Shown in pieces: positions 5,320 through 10,734 of a DNA stretch of 10,734 nt (the first letter of the stretch is position 1; each line of letters opens with the position of its first letter). The translations under genes and the position numbers were made by a program. The notes beneath the pieces are model-generated. The model made no database searches and was not told the DNA's origin. It was given only the letters and a program-made list of their open reading frames with translations. The stretch comes from Nitrospiraceae bacterium (GTDB taxonomy: Bacteria > Nitrospirota > Nitrospiria > Nitrospirales > Nitrospiraceae): the NCBI GenBank assembly GCA_011391455.1, contig JAABQN010000054.1:1-10734 (forward strand), given 5' to 3'.

Positions 5320-5370
5320 TTCCCCTTCGGAAAGATAATCCGTGATAGGCATTCCATCTTCGCCATTCAT
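5320..5370 (-). pseudogene. Remnant of a paralogue of the FTR-like gene at 6954-7394
   Basis: Bases 5324-5361 match 7087-7124 at 31 of 38 positions. The minus-strand translation EDGMPITDYLSEG corresponds to EDGLPITEYLPEG of the intact Fe-S protein. No cysteine motif survives. The fragment lies upstream (minus strand) of the remnant at 5161-5250, the same gene order as the intact pair, so both belong to one eroded duplicate of the two-gene unit. It directly abuts the 3' end of the HEPN gene. Confidence 0.65.
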
Positions 5371-5382
5371 GGGCCCCAGATC

Positions 5383-5790
5383 TCACGGACGACAATCTTG
5401 TTGCAGGCGCGTGAGCAACGCGTCATACGCTGCCTGGGCTGTGGCAAGAGCCTGGCGCGCTTCGACAACGGATGGCACTTCGCTGTCGCCTGGATATCGG
5501 AATTCCCATGCGAAGATGGTGAGATCACGTGCCGGGGTGAGCGTTGCGGTCAGACTGTCATCGATGGTTTCGCACGCTTTCCCCAGTTCGTCGAGGTCAT
5601 GAGTCTTACGGTAGGGACAGTCGTGGGCGGTGAGAAAACCTTTGAGAGATTTCTCAACGGCTTGCTGACAATGGAACAGCGCGTCCTCAATGAGCGGTGG
5701 GGAGGCCGCGAGGTCGATGTCGGCTCCGCGCAGGTCGTTTGTGGCCTTACGAAACCAGGCGCGAACTTCCTTAACTTTCTCAGGCTGCAT
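5383..5790 (-). CDS. HEPN-domain protein of an MNT/HEPN toxin-antitoxin pair
   Basis: This 135-residue all-helical protein matches the HEPN family. It shows WFRKATNDLRGADI (12-25), the conserved FHCQQAVEKSLKGFL (39-53), RKTHDL (61-66) and the C-terminal FRYPGD (97-102, R98-Y99-P100). These match the HEPN group paired with minimal nucleotidyltransferases. The ribonuclease signature R-x4-6-H of active HEPN toxins is not evident (only R61-x-x-H64), so RNase activity is uncertain. Its start overlaps the end of the MNT gene by 11 bases (5780-5790), indicating an operon and coupled translation. In studied pairs the MNT protein modifies and silences the HEPN toxin. The gene sits between the intact FTR/secreted pair and its eroded copy, suggesting it arrived with or after the duplication. 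Confidence 0.88.
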   Translation of the reverse strand: MQPEKVKEVRAWFRKATNDLRGADIDLAASPPLIEDALFHCQQAVEKSLKGFLTAHDCPYRKTHDLDELGKACETIDDSLTATLTPARDLTIFAWEFRYPGDSEVPSVVEARQALATAQAAYDALLTRLQQDCRP

Positions 5791-6121
5791 AGAGCAGCAT
5801 GCCCTCGCGCTCGATCGTGGCAGGCAGTGAACAGAAAACGGTCTTGCTCCGGTCGAACTCCTCGCGTGTCAGGACAAGGACGTCTTTCGAAGCTCCTACA
5901 CCGGTTAAGATGCGGAAGGCAGCCTGGTCGCGCCGGTATCGTGGCAATCGGGATGTCGTAACAATCATCAAAAGATCGTAGTCGCTATCTGCGCCGGCTG
6001 TTCCTTGAGCTTGTGAGCCAAATAAGTAAATTTGCTCGGGCTGGAAGGCCCTCACCAATCGGGCCACCATTTCTGTGAGGATTGGATTGTTACGAATTGC
6101 CGCGTCGTGCGAGGTGCGCAT
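5780..6121 (-). CDS. Minimal nucleotidyltransferase (MNT), antitoxin of the HEPN pair
   Basis: This 113-residue protein has the polymerase-beta-like nucleotidyltransferase signature: GSQAQG (35-40) followed by SDYDLL with D47 and D49, and a third acidic residue at D80 (SKDVLVL). All three metal-binding carboxylates are present, so it is probably catalytically active. Size and motifs match MNT proteins that partner HEPN toxins, some of which transfer nucleotides from ATP to the toxin. The ATG at 6121 is preceded by GGGAG at 5-nt spacing, a good ribosome binding site. It is the upstream gene of the pair and overlaps the HEPN start. I see no sign of decay. Confidence 0.88.
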   Translation of the reverse strand: MRTSHDAAIRNNPILTEMVARLVRAFQPEQIYLFGSQAQGTAGADSDYDLLMIVTTSRLPRYRRDQAAFRILTGVGASKDVLVLTREEFDRSKTVFCSLPATIEREGMLLYAA

Positions 6122-6315
6122 GAAGTCTCCCGAAGACGGGCCCTCTATTTGGGGCGGGTATGGGCCATGTCAAAGAAAAATGACATCAACCCACTCCGAT
6201 GTCAAGAATGGCCCGACCCAGCGCTTGAAGAAGACGGCGGGATGGCTCTGCCTTATATTTCAGTGTTCCGGCCTTTAGGACTCTCGCTGAGAGTGTGCAT
6301 GAGGTATAAAGTATC
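6122..6315. other. Intergenic region with nested inverted repeats
   Basis: No gene is supported here. GGGCCAT (6162-6168) and ATGGCCC (6208-6214) enclose a perfect 7-bp stem, TGACATC (6181-6187) and GATGTCA (6198-6204), with a 10-nt loop. TGTCA (6169-6173, just inside GGGCCAT) could compete for the same partner. A separate hairpin, ACTCTC gct GAGAGT, lies at 6280-6294 next to the 3' end of the secreted-protein gene; with no U-run it is a weak terminator candidate. The MNT/HEPN promoter should be in the 6122-6220 part, so the palindromes could be operators; this is inference. Confidence 0.4.
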
Positions 6316-6948
6316 TCAGCAGAGGCCGGTTTTGCAGTCGGTCACTACGAGGTTTGTGAGTTTTTCGCCTGCCTCTAGTTCGATAGCCAGCCAGGCTAGG
6401 CCTATGAGGCGTTCTTCTTGGCGCGGTCCTGCTCCCTCATCGATCAGGCTGACGAGGTAGTAACGTCCAGCGGGAATTTTGGTAAACCAGAAATGTCCGG
6501 TTGGGTTGGCTCTGGTTGTGCGGAGATAGGGAGCCAACCGCTTTTCTGCCTGGAGCCTGGTCAGTGCTTCCTGCGGGCAGTCGGTTGGAGTGCGTGGAGG
6601 TGAGGCAGTTTCAGCGGTGGTTGGGGTTTCTATCGCTGAACAGGATGTGGTTCTGACGTTGTGGTCGAACCAATAGCGTGTGTAGGGAGTGATGGGGATG
6701 AGATGGACTGGAGCGCCTGCTTGGGTGATGGCCTTTCCAGAGGGGGCTGCAAGAAATGCTTGCCCGGCTAGAGTGCTTCGTCCCTTTTGTTTGTAGGCGA
6801 ATAGGTCCTTTTCGTTAAAGACTGGCGGTTGTGCTGTCTTGGCGGAAGATACATTCACAGGCTCAGCGGTCCAGGCCTGACTTGACCAGAGGATTCCAAA
6901 CAGGAATAAGATGACTGCGGCGCACAGAAGTTGGTTGCGCAGTGGCAT
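6316..6948 (-). CDS. Secreted protein with carboxypeptidase-regulatory-like (Ig-like) domain
   Basis: This 210-residue protein has a signal peptide: a basic start, a hydrophobic stretch of residues 7-22, and a likely cut after S-Q-A at residue 25. It is therefore predicted to be exported. The mature part ends in a beta-rich domain with GHFWFTKIPAGRYYLVSLID, the pattern of prealbumin-like or carboxypeptidase-regulatory folds, followed by AIELEAGEKLTNLVVTD. The middle (about residues 100-125) is rich in Thr and Pro and looks like a linker. Cysteines at about 103, 124, 205 and the C-terminus could form disulphides. The start lies 5 nt after the stop of the FTR-like gene, so the two form an operon. 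Function is unknown. A 93% identical fragment of its 3' end survives at 5161-5250. Confidence 0.8.
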   Translation of the reverse strand: MPLRNQLLCAAVILFLFGILWSSQAWTAEPVNVSSAKTAQPPVFNEKDLFAYKQKGRSTLAGQAFLAAPSGKAITQAGAPVHLIPITPYTRYWFDHNVRTTSCSAIETPTTAETASPPRTPTDCPQEALTRLQAEKRLAPYLRTTRANPTGHFWFTKIPAGRYYLVSLIDEGAGPRQEERLIGLAWLAIELEAGEKLTNLVVTDCKTGLC

Positions 6949-6953
6949 GGCTA

Positions 6954-7394
6954 TTATGAAGTGGGTGAGGGCGATTCCGGTGTTTCGCCCAAGGGTGTCG
7001 GCGCGACAGCGGCTTTGTGTTTGAGCGCCCGGCCCTTGTCGGGTGTTGGATCTGTGACGATGCCATAGACTTCCCGGCCTTCGTGGCCTTCCGGAAGATA
7101 TTCCGTGATCGGCAGACCGTCTTCACGGACAAATAACAAGCAGTGGCAGTATTTGTAGATCTGCATTTCATCGCAGGCGCACATCCAGCGGCGGAGTTTG
7201 GCCTCTGCCGCTTTATCCTTATAGAAGTTGCAGGGGCAGAGGGGTTTGCCCAGCTCGTCCATGTGCATCGCGAGGCCCTTGACCACCGCTTCGGTGACGG
7301 CTGGCATGGGATGCATCGCGGTCCCGCTCTTCTCCGCGAATCCCTTCACATACTTCCACATTTTATCGAGACTCTCTTGCTTGGGCTCGGCCAT
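6954..7394 (-). CDS. Ferredoxin-thioredoxin reductase catalytic-chain-like Fe-S protein
   Basis: This 146-residue protein carries CPC (53-55), 16 residues, CAC (72-74), 8 residues, CHC (83-85). The spacing is exactly that of the catalytic subunit of ferredoxin:thioredoxin reductase (CPC-x16-CPC-x8-CHC). By analogy, Cys53, 72, 74 and 83 bind a [4Fe-4S] cluster, and Cys55 and 85 form the redox-active disulphide beside His84. The middle motif has Ala instead of Pro. The Pro/Thr/Ser-rich tail beyond residue 120 is extra. No variable subunit is nearby, so it may reduce another partner. The ATG at 7394 is preferred because AAGGAGG lies 4 nt upstream; a GTG at 7397 would be too close. It is the first gene of an operon with the secreted protein. 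The family is clear; the in vivo substrate is unknown. Confidence 0.88.
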   Translation of the reverse strand: MAEPKQESLDKMWKYVKGFAEKSGTAMHPMPAVTEAVVKGLAMHMDELGKPLCPCNFYKDKAAEAKLRRWMCACDEMQIYKYCHCLLFVREDGLPITEYLPEGHEGREVYGIVTDPTPDKGRALKHKAAVAPTPLGETPESPSPTS

Positions 7395-7503
7395 CACACC
7401 TCCTTACAAATACGCTAGGGGCACAAAACGCGGGTTGAGTGGGGTAAGGGTGGTGACTCCGAAACCTCTAGTCCCTCGCCGTTCGCCTCTCACTACGGCG
7501 TAG

Positions 7504-7532
7504 TTTACAAGCGCTAGGGCGTCCTTTACAAT
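7504..7532 (+). promoter_or_regulatory. Sigma70-type promoter for the NorD-like gene
   Basis: TTTACA (7504-7509) and TACAAT (7527-7532) each match the consensus at 5 of 6 positions and are separated by exactly 17 nt. Transcription would start near 7539, giving a leader of about 32 nt before the ATG at 7571. A 13-bp palindrome, ACTACGGCGTAGT (7492-7504), abuts the -35 box and could be an operator. The remaining intergenic DNA, 7405-7490, shows only a purine-rich GGGGTAAGGG stretch. Confidence 0.6.
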
Positions 7533-7570
7533 CAAGCACTTCCCGTAAATTCTGTAAGATTGGATCGAGG

Positions 7571-10500
7571 ATGGAGATATCGGATACCCATAAGCCATTG
7601 ATCGCCAAACTGGCGGAAGAGCTAGGGCCAGCTACGGCCGAGCATCTGGTCTCGCGCCTCGTCGAGGCCACCGCGAAACCGAATCAGGTGGAAGGTGTCT
7701 TGCTGTTGCTCGACGAGCTGTACGGGGTGTCGGCAAAGGTTGCTCGTGCCGCGATCGAATCGTTCCCCGATTTGCAACGGCGGGATCGGCTCAGCGATGC
7801 GGTGGCCTGGCTGGATCTGGGGATTGCGTTAGCCGAATCGTCCGGTGCGATCGGGATGAAGTTTTTCAAAGAGAGCCCGCTGGTTCTGGGTCTGATCGAG
7901 CCACCATCGGCCCGGGCGTTGGTGCTGAAAACCGCGCTGGATCTGGCTGAGCAGGACGCCAATGTCGCGCTGGAATTTCTCCGCGTCTCGCCGGAAGTAG
8001 TGACAGTCATCCCGGCGGATCAGTTAGGGGCCTGGTTGGAAATCGGGCTCGAACTGACGAAGGTCGATTTTGTTGTCGCGCTGGAGTATGTCCGCCAGAT
8101 TCCCGCGGTCGTCCGAGTGTTGCCGATCCAGGACGCCAGGGCCTGGGCGACATTCGGGCTAAAGCTCATTTCTCAGAATACTACCGGCAGGACGGACTAT
8201 TTCGGGACCATCGAATTTCTCCGCACCAGTCCACTCATTCTCGGCGATCTCGAAGACCAGTCAGTGAGGGCCAAGGTCATCATGGTCGGGTCGTTGCTGG
8301 CTGAGCGTGATCCTGGGTCTGGCATTGCCTGGTTATCGGAGTCGCCGCGCCTGTTGCGTGCCGTGCCGAATGAGGGATGGCGCTTAAAAATATTGCAGTA
8401 CGGGGCTTTGGTCGCAGAACGTGACGCAGAGACAGCACTGGCCTATTTACGGCGCTCGCCTGAATTGGTAAGCGTGATCGGCGAATCTGCCGGAGCCACG
8501 GCTCGCTTCGAGGCCTGGTTCACAGCCGGGATGGAAGTTCTGGCCTACAGTACCGAAGGAGCCAAGGCCTACTTTGCACTGGAATCACAAAAGGCGTTGA
8601 CGTCGGTGGAAGCGGCCTTAAGCGGCGTGCCGCTTCGGCAGGTAGCCCGTAGTCTGAAGCTGTTCGTGCAAGGACTCTGTGGAACAGATCTGACGATTCA
8701 GGCGCTCCCCGATTCGCTGAGCCAGGAGACGACTGCACGTGCCACAGTGAGCCAGGACGGGCATATTATCTCGATGCCTGCGCTCCTTCGCCGTTACCCC
8801 ACGGCTGAGGAGAATATGCGCTTGTATCTGGTGATGGCGGCGCACGAAGCGGGGCATGTAGAGTTTGGAACCTACCGGCTGTCCCTTGAGCCGCTCGCGG
8901 ACCTGGTTATGGCTGTACGGCAGAGGTATTGCCGGGTAAAACTGGCTGTGCCGGACAGCTTGGCCGCGCTGTTTCGTTTCTATCCCCATCCGGGACTGAT
9001 CCAGGACTTGTGGATGCTTGTGGAGGATGCGCGGGTGGAGTTTCTGCTCCAGCGGGAATATCCGGGACTTCGGCGAGATCTCCAACAATTCGCGCGCGAG
9101 GCGATCACGACGCGGTCGCTGACGCACGGGCTGACTGTCAAAGAACTTGTTGTCGATCAACTGCTCCAGCTCTCGACCGCTGCGGCGCAACCTGTCGCAA
9201 TTCACGAAGCTATCAAGGGGGAAATCGCCATCCTCTGGCCGATGTGTCAGGCCATTCTGTCTCCAACTGCGACGGCGGAAGAGGCCGTGCGTCTGGCCCA
9301 TGATCTCTACCTGCGGCTTGAAGAACTGTTGGCGCCGAAGGGGGCGATGATCCAGGCCGATCAGACCGATGACTCGTCAGAAGAGCTGGGCGTGGGTCCG
9401 TCCTCGTCCGAACAGACGGGGGAGGACTATCGCCCTGTGACCAACTGGGTCTATCGTGGGGCGATGAATCCTGAGTTTATTCGTCAGCCTGATCGGGACG
9501 GACAGGCATCGGACGATCAGAAGCAATCTGAGGATATCGAGCAAATGGCGAGTGCCGCCGGTGGCGCACAGGAGTCGTCCACGGGGGGTCAACGGAATCG
9601 AGAGGGTACGCGTACCGAAACCGAGAGTGAGCGGCTTGCCGGTGGTCGGCAGTTGCCCTCCCATGTGGAAGAACTCCTCGCCTTGAAGGTCGAGCAGCCG
9701 GCGCCGGTCGATCATGCAGGGCCTGGCGACCGCATGGTGCGTTATCCGGAATGGGACCAGGGGATCGAAGATTACCGCCTCAACTGGTGTCGTGTCGTCG
9801 AGCGCGCTGCGGAGGAGGGGAACGGTGACATCGTGGGCGCCACGTTGAGCGCGCATGGAAGTGAGGTCTCGGCCCTTCGACGATTTTTCGAAAGTCTGCG
9901 GCCACCGGGGTTGCGGCGTGTACCGGGCCAGGCCGACGGCGACGACCTCGATGTGGATGCGGCGGTTCGTATGTGCGCGGAACGGGCGGCGGGGGCAGAC
10001 CTGTCGGACCGGATCTACGTCAGGCGGGAGAGAAAAGAACGGGATGTCGCAGCCGCATTTTTAGTCGACGTGAGTGGCTCAACCAGCCGTCAGTTGGACA
10101 GTGGCCGGCGCGTGATTGATCTGGAGAAAGAGGGGTTGGTGCTTTTGTGTGAAGCGCTTGAAGCGGTGGGAGATCAATATGCGCTCTACGGTTATTCGGG
10201 CCAGGGTCGGGGGCAGGTGGATTTTCTGGTGATCAAGGATTTTGACGATCGGTTGGGTGGGAAAGAAGCGCAGCGGTTGGGTGGACTGGCTCCTATGCAG
10301 CAAAACCGTGATGGGGCTGCCATTCGGCATGCCACTGCCAAATTGTTGGCGCAAGAAGCGCGGACGCGGCTGCTCGTCCTCATCAGCGACGGGCGTCCAC
10401 TTGACGATGGCTATAAAGACGAGTATTCGCTGGAAGACACCAAGGTTGCGTTGCGAGAGGCGCGTCAGCGGGGGGTGCATCCGTTTTGTATCACGATCGA

Positions 10501-10618
10501 TCGGGAGGCTGATGGCTATGTCCGGAGAATGTACGGCGACGTGCAGTTCGCGGTCATCGATCATCTTGAAGCCCTACCAAAGCGACTGCCGCGGATCTAT
10601 CAACGGCTCACGACTTAG
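7571..10618 (+). CDS. NorD/CbbO-like VWA-domain protein with helical repeats and HEAGH motif
   Basis: This 1015-residue protein is the predicted partner of the CbbQ/NorQ-type ATPase at 205-1023. Residues about 75-320 hold six degenerate helical repeats of 36-45 residues, each with a core like LEFLRVSP, IEFLRTSP or LAYLRRSP. Residues 425-429 are HEAGH, a zincin-like metal site, with EDARVE following at 485-490. An acidic, Ser/Gln-rich linker spans about 600-700, followed by the YPEWD motif seen in NorD proteins. The C-terminal VWA domain has a full MIDAS: DVSGS (D833, S835, S837), RDGAAIRHA (D914) and ISDG (D940). NorD/CbbO proteins act with the ATPase to activate or load a metalloenzyme. The ATG at 7571 has GAGG directly against it, so the ribosome binding site is poor. 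Usual NorD proteins are about 600-800 residues, so this is a long version. Confidence 0.88.
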   Translation: MEISDTHKPLIAKLAEELGPATAEHLVSRLVEATAKPNQVEGVLLLLDELYGVSAKVARAAIESFPDLQRRDRLSDAVAWLDLGIALAESSGAIGMKFFKESPLVLGLIEPPSARALVLKTALDLAEQDANVALEFLRVSPEVVTVIPADQLGAWLEIGLELTKVDFVVALEYVRQIPAVVRVLPIQDARAWATFGLKLISQNTTGRTDYFGTIEFLRTSPLILGDLEDQSVRAKVIMVGSLLAERDPGSGIAWLSESPRLLRAVPNEGWRLKILQYGALVAERDAETALAYLRRSPELVSVIGESAGATARFEAWFTAGMEVLAYSTEGAKAYFALESQKALTSVEAALSGVPLRQVARSLKLFVQGLCGTDLTIQALPDSLSQETTARATVSQDGHIISMPALLRRYPTAEENMRLYLVMAAHEAGHVEFGTYRLSLEPLADLVMAVRQRYCRVKLAVPDSLAALFRFYPHPGLIQDLWMLVEDARVEFLLQREYPGLRRDLQQFAREAITTRSLTHGLTVKELVVDQLLQLSTAAAQPVAIHEAIKGEIAILWPMCQAILSPTATAEEAVRLAHDLYLRLEELLAPKGAMIQADQTDDSSEELGVGPSSSEQTGEDYRPVTNWVYRGAMNPEFIRQPDRDGQASDDQKQSEDIEQMASAAGGAQESSTGGQRNREGTRTETESERLAGGRQLPSHVEELLALKVEQPAPVDHAGPGDRMVRYPEWDQGIEDYRLNWCRVVERAAEEGNGDIVGATLSAHGSEVSALRRFFESLRPPGLRRVPGQADGDDLDVDAAVRMCAERAAGADLSDRIYVRRERKERDVAAAFLVDVSGSTSRQLDSGRRVIDLEKEGLVLLCEALEAVGDQYALYGYSGQGRGQVDFLVIKDFDDRLGGKEAQRLGGLAPMQQNRDGAAIRHATAKLLAQEARTRLLVLISDGRPLDDGYKDEYSLEDTKVALREARQRGVHPFCITIDREADGYVRRMYGDVQFAVIDHLEALPKRLPRIYQRLTT

Positions 10619-10734
10619 AAGAGGTAAGGGGTGAGGGGTAAGGCGTAAGGGGTGCAATGATGAATGATGAATTAAAAATGGTGAATGGTGAGATGGAACG
10701 CGAAGGGGAAGAGTCATCATGCATTCAACATTCA
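10619..10734. repeat. Short G-rich direct repeats and ATGATGAAT-type inverted repeat
   Basis: No gene is visible in this stretch after the VWA gene. A run at about 10623-10654 repeats GTAAGGGG/GTGAGGGG/GTAAGGCG. It is followed by ATGATGAATGATGAATT at about 10657-10673, and TCATCATGCATTCAACATTCA-like sequence at the window end could pair with it. The G-rich run recalls GGGGTAAGGG near 7438, so similar tracts lie on both sides of the NorD-like gene. No U-run terminator was identified. Confidence 0.45.

Noticed and set aside
5383..5790. HepT-type (R-x4-H-x-Y) ribonuclease toxin
   Set aside because: The diagnostic R-x4-H-x-Y motif is not present; the sequence fits the broader HEPN group paired with MNT proteins.

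Overview
The window looks like a piece of chromosome from a Nitrospira-like (Nitrospirota) bacterium. That assignment is an inference from four things: a CbbQ/NorQ-type ATPase and a NorD/CbbO-type VWA protein, glycine-rich lipoproteins, moderately GC-rich coding DNA, and intergenic repeats whose translations give spurious reading frames of a kind I associate with Nitrospira. No rRNA or marker gene is present to prove it.

Layout. Plus strand, 205-2412: a CbbQ/NorQ-family AAA+ ATPase, a DUF167 (YggU) domain running in frame into a small glycine-zipper lipoprotein, then a second related lipoprotein. Minus strand, 2881-7394: a ParE-type toxin/antitoxin pair (3407-2881), an uncharacterised multi-pass membrane protein (4964-4125), an MNT/HEPN pair (6121-5383), a secreted protein with a carboxypeptidase-regulatory-like fold (6948-6316) and a ferredoxin-thioredoxin-reductase-like Fe-S protein (7394-6954). 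Degraded partial copies of those last two genes lie on the far side of the MNT/HEPN pair (5161-5370), so the region has been duplicated and eroded. Plus strand, 7571-10618: a 1015-residue NorD/CbbO-like protein with N-terminal helical repeats, a HEAGH motif and a C-terminal VWA domain, behind a good sigma70-type promoter.

The ATPase (205-1023) and the VWA protein (7571-10618) are the two halves of a MoxR/CbbQ-type ATPase plus VWA remodelling system. They are normally neighbours but here lie 6.5 kb apart, separated by lipoprotein genes, two toxin-antitoxin modules and repeats.

The most unusual content is the non-coding DNA at 1776-1936, 2404-2800 and about 3536-4095. It is built from units of roughly 150-160 nt. 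Each has a conserved 47-nt hairpin core flanked at fixed spacing (2 nt left, 3 nt right) by long inverted-repeat arms. Between most copies the arm sequence differs completely, yet the two arms of one copy are complementary. The core shows compensatory base changes. Units stand in tandem, directly follow the lipoprotein genes (one stem contains a stop codon) and are nested: one copy sits inside the hairpin of another. A 60-nt module with its own hairpin replaces the core apex in two other copies. This structured, hairpin-nesting repeat family is the best candidate here for something undescribed.
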